Assembly: GCA_041485385.1 (NCBI GenBank) | Contig: JBGPJM010000270.1 | Coordinates: forward strand, 1-5,708 | Direction of reading: 5' to 3' | Length of the DNA stretch: 5,708 bases | Source of the DNA: JBGPJM01 sp041485385 | GTDB lineage: Bacteria > Planctomycetota > Phycisphaerae > Phycisphaerales > UBA1924 | Part shown: positions 1 through 5,689 of the stretch, piece after piece | How the letters are laid out: the number at the start of each line of letters is the position of its first letter | Numbering within the stretch: the stretch's first letter is position 1 | Made by a program: the position numbers and the translations under genes | Notes under the pieces: model-generated | Database searches by the model: none | Told to the model about the DNA's origin: nothing | Seen by the model: the letters and a program-made list of their open reading frames with translations, nothing else

Positions 1-20
1 ACGACGAGTACGACCGGCCG

Positions 21-230
21 ATGAACGAGCCGGGCCGCTGTCCGGTCTGCGGGGGCGTGTACGTTCACAGGTTCGAGATCCACCTCGTCCAGCCCAAGCC
101 GCTCCCGCCCGGCGCCCCGCCCGTTGGCGCACGTTGGCCCGTGGGCGGCGCGGCGCCGCAGGAGGTAGCGGTAGGCGGGGAACCGCCTGCACCGCCCGAC
201 CGCCCAACGGGGGCGACCCGTGCCGAGTAG
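21..230 (+). CDS. Small CxxC-containing hypothetical protein
   Basis: A 69-residue protein that I do not recognise as a named family. It opens with MNEPGRCPVCGGVYVH, giving one CPVC pair (about residues 8-11) followed by His residues at about 16 and 21, which suggests a partial or degenerate zinc-binding knuckle. The remainder is rich in Pro, Gly and Ala (PLPPGAPPVG, PPAPPDRPTG) and looks disordered. The ATG was chosen because it sits in an ATGA overlap: a frame open from base 1 ends with TGA at 22-24, as if an upstream gene stops there. The protein's own frame is also open to the left edge (reading DEYDRP before the Met), so a longer N-terminus cannot be excluded. No strong ribosome binding site is visible. 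It overlaps the next ORF by 11 bases, as in translationally coupled genes. Function unknown. Confidence 0.45.
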   Translation: MNEPGRCPVCGGVYVHRFEIHLVQPKPLPPGAPPVGARWPVGGAAPQEVAVGGEPPAPPDRPTGATRAE

Positions 231-492
231 CGCCCTCCACCGCCGGCTGGCCCGGCTGGAAACCGAGCGGCGCGCCGCCCGCCGGAGCGGCGGCTGCCCC
301 GAATGCGGCAACGGCGGCCCCGGCCCGGTGGTGTTCAACATCCCGCGGCCGCGCGTGTTCGGCGAGCCGCCGGATCCGGACGACGACCCGTCGAAGGACG
401 TGTGTTCGACCTGCGGGTTCAGGCGGGTGCTGAGGATTCCGTCGCCCAGGCTCATGGGCCGGGAGGACGGCCCGCTCGGGCCGGCGCGCTGA
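220..492 (+). CDS. Small zinc-ribbon protein, hypothetical
   Basis: A 90-residue protein starting at GTG. This is the first start codon after in-frame stops at 166-168 and 172-174. It begins with a short amphipathic Arg/Leu helix (LHRRLARLETERRAARR, about residues 6-22) that could form a coiled coil. Two Cys pairs follow, CPEC (about residue 26) and CSTC (about residue 62), separated by a Pro/Asp-rich loop; this spacing would allow a Cys4 zinc ribbon with a long insertion. A basic C-terminus follows. Small helix-plus-ribbon proteins of this kind are common as uncharacterised ORFs in planctomycete genomes and in some phage-like gene clusters, but nothing nearby proves a phage origin. The overlap with the upstream ORF and the lack of a clear ribosome binding site suggest translational coupling. 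Function unknown. Confidence 0.55.
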   Translation: MPSSALHRRLARLETERRAARRSGGCPECGNGGPGPVVFNIPRPRVFGEPPDPDDDPSKDVCSTCGFRRVLRIPSPRLMGREDGPLGPAR

Positions 493-586
493 GAGTTACC
501 CTTTTTGAGCGGAAGGTAGCTGTCTCTCGACCCCCGACGCGGCCATATGTTAGTGTGTTCTAACCGATCGAGCCTTCCACATCCTG
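493..586. other. Gene-free spacer upstream of the structured leader
   Basis: No credible coding frame is present here. It is less GC-rich than the flanking genes and contains AT-rich patches (CTTTTTGAG near 501 and CCATATGTTAG near 543). These could be promoter elements for the downstream RNA, but no -35/-10 pair with correct spacing stands out: the best -10-like hexamer, TATGTT at 546-551, lacks a good -35 partner. GGAAGG at 511-516 is complementary to CCTTCC at 573-578 and also to a second copy at 704-709, so alternative folds with the downstream RNA are possible. Confidence 0.4.
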
Positions 587-807
587 GTCAGTGGCGGCGC
601 CGGAGTCGCTGACATATCCTGATCCTACCGAACACCGCCTACCCGGGCGGCAATGTGGGGGTTTGAGCGGGTTTGCCAAGTTCGAAAGAACTTGACGGGC
701 CAGCCTTCCGAAGATACCCTTGAACCCAACACACCTGTTCGCGCTGTTACTGACCACCAGGTCAGGCAGCAAATCCCGCGACCGATAGCTCGGTCGCGGT
801 TGTTTTT
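587..807 (+). ncRNA. Candidate structured RNA upstream of a DUF3800 gene
   Basis: Between the small ribbon ORFs and the DUF3800 gene the plus strand can form a chain of hairpins that coding sequence does not explain. By eye these are: 587-595 with 605-613 (9 pairs, two of them G-U); 635-639 with 646-650 (5 pairs); a longer-range helix 654-657/730-733 continuing as 659-665/721-727 around a small internal loop; inside it, 677-683 with 688-694, a perfect 7-bp stem closed by a GAAA tetraloop; a two-part hairpin 743-746/767-770 plus 750-755/760-765; and the terminator stem 776-785/790-799. Established knowledge: comparative genomics has described several classes of 'DUF3800 RNA motif' located upstream of DUF3800 genes, with unproven function. 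Whether this sequence matches one of those classes or is a new one cannot be decided by eye. It could be a cis-acting leader or a separate small RNA that partners the protein. The 5' end is a guess. Confidence 0.5.
776..807 (+). terminator. Rho-independent terminator touching the DUF3800 start
   Basis: The arm CCGCGACCGA (776-785) is perfectly complementary to TCGGTCGCGG (790-799), with a four-base TAGC loop, and is followed by TTGTTTTT (800-807). A 10-bp GC-rich stem with an immediate T tract is a textbook intrinsic terminator. It is unusual because the T tract ends at the base before the ATG of the downstream gene, which it would largely silence unless there is read-through or antitermination. 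It may therefore define the 3' end of the upstream structured RNA. Confidence 0.8.
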
Positions 808-1776
808 ATGCATCTGATGTACGTGGATGAATCCGGGTGCTTGGGTTCACTTCCAGGGGGCCCCTCCAAGGTCCAGCCGATTCTCTGCGTCGTCGGCTTG
901 ATTCTCCCTCAGAGCGAATTGGCCGCACTCACACGCGATTGGGTCGCCCTGAAGAGGCAGTTCTTCCCCGGGCTTTGCGGTCAACGAGCGATGCCTCTTG
1001 ATTGGCACAGAGCCGAGGTAAAGGGGGCCGATCTGCGCAAGTACTTCCGGAAGGGCGTCTCGAGGAGACAGAAGCGCCACACGGCCGGATTCATCGACAA
1101 GTCGCTGAACCTGCTCGAAGGTCATCGCTGCCAGTTCTCCGCCCGCGTCTGGATCAAGGTGCCAGATCAGGTCTTCAAGGGACACTCGGCGTACACATTT
1201 GCGGTGCAGGCACTGTGCACCGATCTTCAGCGAAAACTGGAGCTGGTGGCCGAGGAAGGGTTCGTCATCGCGGACAGCCGGATGCCCGGTCCCAACTCCG
1301 GCGTTTCACACAGCGTGTTTACGCAGAAATTCCGTGCGGCGGGCGATCCGTACCCCCGGATTCTCGAAGCCCCTGTCTTCGGGCACAGCGACAACCACGC
1401 GGGCTTGCAGCTCGCAGATCTGCTGGCGTCTGCGCTGCTGGTTCCGATGTGCGGGGATTTCTTTTTGGGCGGGAAGATCGTGAACTCTCACATTGACCCC
1501 GGATATTCCCAGGTTGGCGAGCGTTACGCTCGGCAGATGAAGCGGCTCCAGTTCCGCTACAACCCGCCACTGCCAGATCGGGGGGGCCTCGTGGTTTCGG
1601 ATCAACTCGGCAGGAGGGGCGCAGGAGCCATGTTCGCCCATTACTCTTCGGCGCCCAAGGGTGTCCTTTCGCTCCCTCCACCCAGCACCGAGGCGACGAC
1701 CAGCACCGTAGTGACCACGATTTCCTCGGCCACGTCGCCGGTTCCTTCGACCACAGTCCCTCCGCTCAAGCATTAG
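808..1776 (+). CDS. DUF3800 domain-containing protein
   Basis: A 322-residue protein recognised as DUF3800 (Pfam PF12686) from its ordered motifs: YVDESG at residues 5-10, WHRAEVKG at 66-73 (the family's H-x-A-E-[IV]-K-G), VIADSR at 153-158, and the C-terminal block FGHSDNHAGLQLADLLA at 191-207. The acidic residues D7, E70, D156 and D204 are spaced as expected for an RNase H-like metal-ion active site. The nuclease assignment is an inference from that fold, since the family's biochemical role is not established. Family-like sequence continues to about residue 277. The last 40 residues are a Ser/Thr/Pro-rich low-complexity tail (TTSTVVTTISSATS) that is not typical of the family. There is no Shine-Dalgarno sequence before ATG 808 or before the alternative ATG 817, because the terminator hairpin and T tract occupy that space. 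Expression therefore probably depends on read-through of, or regulation by, the structured leader. No terminator is evident after its stop. Confidence 0.85.
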   Translation: MHLMYVDESGCLGSLPGGPSKVQPILCVVGLILPQSELAALTRDWVALKRQFFPGLCGQRAMPLDWHRAEVKGADLRKYFRKGVSRRQKRHTAGFIDKSLNLLEGHRCQFSARVWIKVPDQVFKGHSAYTFAVQALCTDLQRKLELVAEEGFVIADSRMPGPNSGVSHSVFTQKFRAAGDPYPRILEAPVFGHSDNHAGLQLADLLASALLVPMCGDFFLGGKIVNSHIDPGYSQVGERYARQMKRLQFRYNPPLPDRGGLVVSDQLGRRGAGAMFAHYSSAPKGVLSLPPPSTEATTSTVVTTISSATSPVPSTTVPPLKH

Positions 1777-1928
1777 CACTGGACGGTCGGCCCGCCGGAG
1801 AAGCGCCCTCGCCGAGTCGCCGCGGCGGCGCGACGCCCTGGAGGCGGCAGAGCGGCTTGCCGAAACCAGGCCGTCGGGCCGAGGGCGCGCGGGCGGCGCA
1901 TCCAGTAACATGCCGGCGGGGCGGCTGC

Positions 1929-1933
1929 AAGGA
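1929..1933 (+). promoter_or_regulatory. Ribosome binding site deciding the start of the wHTH gene
   Basis: AAGGA lies seven bases before ATG 1941. It favours this start over an in-frame TTG at 1857, which would add 28 Arg/Gly/Ala-rich residues with no family-like character. Confidence 0.6.
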
Positions 1934-1940
1934 ATCACCG

Positions 1941-2363
1941 ATGGTAAAGCGAAGGCGGCGTCGCGGCGGACGGCTCGCACGGATCTCGGTGGCGGACCTC
2001 AACGCCGAACTCCAGCGCCGCCGCGCCCAGGCCGGCGCCCTCCAGCGCCGCCACGACGCCCTGGCCGCGGAACTGGACGGCCTCCGCGCCGAGCTGGAGG
2101 CCCTCGGCTCGCTCGACGGCGCCGTGCCCCGTGGGCCAGGCCGCCCGCCCGGGCGCCGTCGGGCCCGGAACAAGACGACGTTGCCCGAGGCCCTCGTGGC
2201 CGCGATGGGCGCCAGGACGCTGTCCGTGGTCGAGGCGATGGACGCGGTGCGGGCCGCCGGATACAAGACGAAGGCCAGGAACTTCCGGACCGTGGCGAGC
2301 AACGCGCTGATCAAGAGCGGCAAGTTCAGGCGGGTGGCGCGGGGGAGGTACACGGTGAAGTAG
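1941..2363 (+). CDS. Coiled-coil / winged-helix putative DNA-binding protein
   Basis: A 140-residue basic protein. Order of parts: an Arg/Lys-rich N-terminus (MVKRRRRRGGR); a heptad-like Leu/Ala/Glu/Arg coiled coil at about 16-57 (ELQRRRAQAGALQRRHDAL...); an AT-hook-like basic linker around 64-76 (RGPGRPPGRRR); and a C-terminal helix-turn-helix/winged-helix-like domain at about 78-140 ending SGKFRRVARGRYTVK. The ending 'NFRT...LIKxxxFxxVxRGxYT' is familiar from a widespread uncharacterised planctomycete family, usually annotated as hypothetical. The role is inferred to be dimeric or oligomeric DNA binding, possibly transcriptional or nucleoid-associated; no target is visible. It starts at ATG 1941 with AAGGA seven bases upstream. 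Its stop is followed after one base by the next gene, so the two are almost certainly co-transcribed. The 164 bases between the DUF3800 stop and this start contain only GC-rich sequence with no terminator or clear promoter. Confidence 0.75.
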   Translation: MVKRRRRRGGRLARISVADLNAELQRRRAQAGALQRRHDALAAELDGLRAELEALGSLDGAVPRGPGRPPGRRRARNKTTLPEALVAAMGARTLSVVEAMDAVRAAGYKTKARNFRTVASNALIKSGKFRRVARGRYTVK

Positions 2364-2364
2364 A

Positions 2365-2859
2365 ATGCGAAGGCCCGCGGTGCGCAACTACCTCCGCAGA
2401 CGACGGGTCCGGCGTGCCGCCCTGCGTGTGTGCATCTTCGCGGCACTGCTCGTCCTCGCCACCGACATCGTCAGCGCTCGGTACGCCGTCGGCTGGTGGG
2501 ACGAGTCAGGCCGGGGCCGCGGTGGCGCGAGCATTGCGGCCGGGCGACTGTGCGTCGGCTGGGATTTCGCATCCCGATCTCCGGGTTCGGGCCCAACGGA
2601 CATGCGCGGGCCAACCGGGCCGCACCGGCTTCCGTTCCAGTGGACCTTCCAGCTCATTCGGATCGGAGGGGAGTCGGGCTGGCTCTTCGTCCCGCTGTGG
2701 ACCCCGCTGCTCGTCCCGGGCGCCGCCGCGTTGATCCTCTGGCGAATGCGAGTCGTGCCAACGGGGCGCTGCTCGTTCTGCGACTACGACCTCAGCGGAA
2801 CCCCGTCGGGGTCGCCGTGCCCGGAATGCGGGCGATCACCGGCCGCTGTCCATAAATGA
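2365..2859 (+). CDS. Membrane protein with C-terminal Cys4 zinc ribbon
   Basis: A 164-residue protein. It has a very basic N-terminus (RNYLRRRRVRRAALR), a hydrophobic segment at about 20-36 (VCIFAALLVLATDIV), a soluble middle of about 70 residues, a second hydrophobic segment at about 107-126 (LFVPLWTPLLVPGAAALIL), then a short cytoplasmic tail with CSFC (136, 139) and CPEC (152, 155). The charge pattern predicts both termini inside and the middle region outside the cytoplasmic membrane. The tail matches the 'CxxCGYDLxG...CPECG' ribbon common in planctomycete membrane proteins of unknown function; here the usual Gly after the second Cys is Asp (CDYDLSG). The start ATG lies one base after the upstream stop. 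GGTGA at 2354-2358, inside the previous gene and six bases before the ATG, can serve as a ribosome binding site. It is convergent with the large minus-strand gene, 53 bases away. Function unknown. Confidence 0.75.
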   Translation: MRRPAVRNYLRRRRVRRAALRVCIFAALLVLATDIVSARYAVGWWDESGRGRGGASIAAGRLCVGWDFASRSPGSGPTDMRGPTGPHRLPFQWTFQLIRIGGESGWLFVPLWTPLLVPGAAALILWRMRVVPTGRCSFCDYDLSGTPSGSPCPECGRSPAAVHK

Positions 2860-2912
2860 CGGCTGCGTTCGCGTGGAGAAGCGGCACTCGCAGTGTTGCG
2901 CTGCGGCGATCG

Positions 2913-5564
2913 TCAGCAGCCGGCGAAGAACGCCGTCAGGAAGTCGAAGAAGTCCTGGGAGTTGACGAAGCCGTCGTGGTTGAAGTCGGCGGTGCAGGCG
3001 GGGTTGCCGATCACGGTGATGGTCCCCGGGTTGCTCGTGGTCACGACCATCCCGCCGCCGCAGCCGGGGGCGCTGATGCGCACGTCGTAGGTTGCGGTGT
3101 CGCTGGCTAGGGCCTGGGTGATGGTGAGCGTGGGCGAGGTGGCGCCGGAGAAGCGCCCGCCGTTGGCGATGGGCACGCCGTTCCTCCGCCATTGGTAGGT
3201 GAGCGTGCGCCCGTGGCCGTCGGCGATGACGGCGAGCGCGGCGGTCTGGCCCGCCTGGACAACCCGGGATGCGCGCGGTTGCTGGATGATAGTGGGCGCC
3301 GGGTAAGTGGCGGTGTTCGCGTTCAGGAGTACCGAGACGTTGTTGCTGCCGTGGTTCGCCACGGCCAGGTCGGGCCTGCCGTCGGCGTTGAAGTCGCCGA
3401 TCACAACGCCCAACGGATCGGTGTCCACCGTGTAGTTCATCGCTGGCTGGAAGGTCCCGGCGTTCGGTGGGCCGTTGCCCAAAAGGATGGAGACACTGTT
3501 GTCGCCCTCGTTTGTGACCGCCAGGTCCAACCTCCCATCGCCGTTGAAGTCACCCACCGCGACGGAGGCTGCACCGAGGCGAACGGTGTAGGTGACCGCC
3601 GCCTGGAACGTGCCGTCCGGGTTGCCTAACAGGATGGAGACATGGTGGTCGCTCTCGTTTGTGGACACTGTGACCGCCAGGTCGGGCACGCCGTCGGCGT
3701 TAAAGTCACCCACCGCGACGGATCTGGGAACGAGCCCTACGGGGAAGTTGATCGCGGCCAGGAACCCGCCCGATCCGTCGCCCCGCAGGATAGAGACGTT
3801 GTTGCTGCCCGTGTTCGTAACGGCCAGGTCGCGCCCGGAGTTCATCACCGCGATGGAGCTCGGACCGGCGCCCACCGCGTGGTTTTCCGCGGCCTGAAAC
3901 GTCCCATTGCCGTTGCCCCTCAAGATGGAGACGTTGTTGTCCCCGTAGTTCGTCACTGCCAGGTCGAGGAACTGGTTGCCATCAAAGTCGCCCACCACCA
4001 CACACGTCGGGCCAGCGCCGACGTGATGGCTGTCAGTCGGCTGATGGAAGAACGTGCCGTCACCGTTACCCAGCAGGATGGTGAGGTCGTTGGTGCCGTA
4101 GTTCGCTGTGACCAGATCGAGTCGCCCGTCGCCGTCGAAATCACCCGCCGCGATGGAGATCGGGACAGCCCCCTGGTCGTAGTTGACCGCGGGCCGGAAC
4201 GTGCCGTCGGGGTGGGCCAGCAGGATGGAGACGTTGGCGCCGTCCTGGTTCGCCACCGCCAAGTCGGGCCTGCCGTCGCCATCGAAGTCTGCAATTGCCA
4301 CGGACCTCGCGCCGTTGCCTGCACCGTAGTTGACCGCGGCCCCGAACAGCGCCCCGCCGGTGTTCCCCAGCAAGACGGAGACGTTGCCGCCCCCATAGTT
4401 CGCCGAAGCCAAGTCGGGCGTGCCGTCGCCGTTGAGGTCCGCCAGCGCAAAGCAGAACGGGCCGGTGCCTACAACCTGATTCACCACTGCCAGGAACGTG
4501 CCGTTGCCATTGCCCGTAAAGAACGTAACGGTGCCGCTCGTGTAGTTCGAGACGGCCAGGTCGGGGTTCCCGTCGGCGTTGAAGTCGCCGATTGCGACGA
4601 AGTCTGGGCTGGCGCCGGGGCCGATGAAATAGTTGACCGCCGGGACGAACCCACCGGCGGCGTTCCCCAGGAGGATGGAGATGTTGTTGCTGGTGATGTT
4701 CGCCACCGCCAGGTCGGGCCTGCCATCGCTGTTGAAATCACCCGCCGCGACGAAGAACGGACCACTCCCCACGGAGAAGGCGACCCTCGTCTGGAACGTG
4801 CCGGCGTGGGCGGGGTCGGCCCGCAGGATGGAGACGGTGTTGTTGAAATAGTCCGTCACGACCAGGTCGGGCCTGCCGTCGCCGTTGAAGTCGGCGATCG
4901 CGATGGATACCGGGCCGCTTCCGGTGAAATAGTTGACCGCCGGCGCGAACGTGCCGGTGGGGGTGCCCAGCAGGATGGAGACGTTGTTGCTGGTGTAGTT
5001 CGCCACGGCCAGGTCGGGCAACCCGTCGCCGTTGAAGTCGCCCACCACCACGCAGGCGGGGTAGAGTCCAACGGCGTAGTTGACCGCTGGCCGGAACGTG
5101 CCGTTGGGGTAGGCCAGCAGAATGGAGACGGTGTTGCCGTCCTGGTTCGCCACGGCCAGGTCGGGCCTGCCGTCGCCGTTGAAGTCGCCCGCCGCGATGA
5201 AGCGCGGGCCCGCGCCCACGGGGTAGTTGACCGCGGCCTGGAACGTGCCGGGATTGGTCGGCCCGTTGCCCAGCAGGATGGAGACGTTGTTATTGCCCAG
5301 GTTAGCCACGGCCAGGTCGGGAACGCCGTCGCAGTTGAAGTCGGCGACCGCGACGGAGAGCGCATGGACCCCCGTCGGGTAGTTGACCGGCGCGCCGAAG
5401 GTGAACGGGCACTGGGCGTGCGCAGTCCCACCTCCCCCAACAACCGCTCCCAGTACCGCCGCGCATACCTTCGCACCCCAAACCACCCGTCCGATCCCGG
5501 CGGTCAAAAAGGAAAATCCGCTCCGCAGCCACGGCCGCGACGCTCGCGACGCACCCGAAAACAT
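2913..5564 (-). CDS. Secreted FG-GAP/VCBS repeat protein with Ig-like and GC-type dockerin-like domains
   Basis: An 883-residue exported protein. Residues 1-50 form a long signal peptide: a basic n-region, hydrophobic VCAAVLGAVV (33-42), and a cleavage site predicted after AHA at 48-50. Residues about 56-754 are 14 tandem repeats of roughly 49-51 residues, each built around DFNxDGxPDLAVAN...NNVSILLGN...GTFxxAVNY. This is the FG-GAP/VCBS beta-propeller blade with a DxNxDG calcium-binding loop. Residues about 755-852 are an Ig-like domain (QQP...VVQAGQTAAL, TYQWRRNGVPI, PTLTI, SDTATYDV). Residues 857-883 are a short EF-hand dockerin-like tail, DFNHDGFVNSQDFFDFL, ending in Gly-Cys, as in Phycisphaerae 'GC-type dockerin' proteins. 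The likely role is extracellular or surface ligand binding and anchoring; the ligand is unknown and no catalytic domain is visible. The start ATG is supported by AAAGGA at 5570-5575, five bases upstream. Repeat 11 has lost its calcium loop. The gene is isolated on its strand. Confidence 0.9.
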   Translation of the reverse strand: MFSGASRASRPWLRSGFSFLTAGIGRVVWGAKVCAAVLGAVVGGGGTAHAQCPFTFGAPVNYPTGVHALSVAVADFNCDGVPDLAVANLGNNNVSILLGNGPTNPGTFQAAVNYPVGAGPRFIAAGDFNGDGRPDLAVANQDGNTVSILLAYPNGTFRPAVNYAVGLYPACVVVGDFNGDGLPDLAVANYTSNNVSILLGTPTGTFAPAVNYFTGSGPVSIAIADFNGDGRPDLVVTDYFNNTVSILRADPAHAGTFQTRVAFSVGSGPFFVAAGDFNSDGRPDLAVANITSNNISILLGNAAGGFVPAVNYFIGPGASPDFVAIGDFNADGNPDLAVSNYTSGTVTFFTGNGNGTFLAVVNQVVGTGPFCFALADLNGDGTPDLASANYGGGNVSVLLGNTGGALFGAAVNYGAGNGARSVAIADFDGDGRPDLAVANQDGANVSILLAHPDGTFRPAVNYDQGAVPISIAAGDFDGDGRLDLVTANYGTNDLTILLGNGDGTFFHQPTDSHHVGAGPTCVVVGDFDGNQFLDLAVTNYGDNNVSILRGNGNGTFQAAENHAVGAGPSSIAVMNSGRDLAVTNTGSNNVSILRGDGSGGFLAAINFPVGLVPRSVAVGDFNADGVPDLAVTVSTNESDHHVSILLGNPDGTFQAAVTYTVRLGAASVAVGDFNGDGRLDLAVTNEGDNSVSILLGNGPPNAGTFQPAMNYTVDTDPLGVVIGDFNADGRPDLAVANHGSNNVSVLLNANTATYPAPTIIQQPRASRVVQAGQTAALAVIADGHGRTLTYQWRRNGVPIANGGRFSGATSPTLTITQALASDTATYDVRISAPGCGGGMVVTTSNPGTITVIGNPACTADFNHDGFVNSQDFFDFLTAFFAGC
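3303..5399 (-). repeat. Coding tandem array of 14 FG-GAP/VCBS units
   Basis: The DNA repeats with a period of about 147-153 bases, always a multiple of three. The most conserved part encodes the calcium loop and the following strand; on the plus strand it reads around GCCAGGTCGGGC and CCGTCGCCGTTGAAGTCG. Nearly identical stretches longer than 20 bases recur between units, for example near 3354-3375 and 5145-5170. Copies differ mostly at third positions and in the loop residues, so the array looks old overall but keeps enough identity for recombination between units. Confidence 0.9.
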
Positions 5565-5569
5565 GTTGG

Positions 5570-5575
5570 TCCTTT
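5570..5575 (-). promoter_or_regulatory. Ribosome binding site of the FG-GAP gene
   Basis: Read on the minus strand this is AAAGGA, followed by five bases and the ATG at 5564. It is the strongest support for this start over the in-frame GTG and TTG codons inside the signal peptide. Confidence 0.65.
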
Positions 5576-5659
5576 CCGCGATCCCGACCGTGACGATCAG
5601 ACGCCGGCCCGAGGTCCACGGGGAATCGGGCGGTCCGGTCCGAGGCGGAAGGTATGACC

Positions 5660-5689
5660 AGTGTACCGCGCCACCCCTCGACGCACCAA
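5660..5689 (-). promoter_or_regulatory. Possible sigma70-type promoter for the FG-GAP gene
   Basis: On the minus strand TTGGTG (5684-5689) and TACACT (5660-5665) are separated by 18 bases, a reasonable -35/-10 pair. Transcription would start near 5653, giving an untranslated leader of about 89 bases before the ATG at 5564. The hexamers are imperfect, and planctomycete promoters are poorly defined, so this is tentative. Confidence 0.35.

Noticed and set aside
671..700. A tRNA T-arm-like string, TTCGAAA
   Set aside because: The flanking bases do not make a T stem in that register, no acceptor or anticodon arm fits, and the GAAA-loop hairpin explains the sequence better.
560..813. Two short minus-strand open frames across the leader
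   Set aside because: No ribosome binding site or recognisable motif; the hairpins account for the sequence better than coding does.
1816..1834. GC-rich inverted repeat after the DUF3800 stop
   Set aside because: Only five clean pairs and no T tract; in sequence this GC-rich such a match is expected by chance.
1857..1940. N-terminal extension of the winged-helix protein from TTG 1857
   Set aside because: It would add 28 Arg/Gly/Ala-rich residues without family character, and a good AAGGA site precedes ATG 1941.
1306..1980. A 224-codon minus-strand frame opposite the DUF3800 gene
   Set aside because: Arg/Ala/Pro-rich shadow translation of GC-rich DNA; the plus strand carries the conserved DUF3800 motifs.
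2857..2915. Possible terminators between the convergent genes: TGACG/CGTCA around both stop codons, and a hairpin 2881-2888/2892-2899
   Set aside because: The first has only five pairs with a 49-base loop; the second contains two G-U pairs and has no T tract on either strand. Neither is strong enough to call.
3642..5657. A 671-codon open frame on the plus strand, antisense to the FG-GAP gene
   Set aside because: It is a mirror of the repeat array: the units are multiples of three and GC-rich, so the antisense frame stays open. Its translation is Val/Asp/Arg/Gln-rich and itself repetitive, with no recognisable domain, while the minus strand has a signal peptide, a ribosome binding site and clear domains.
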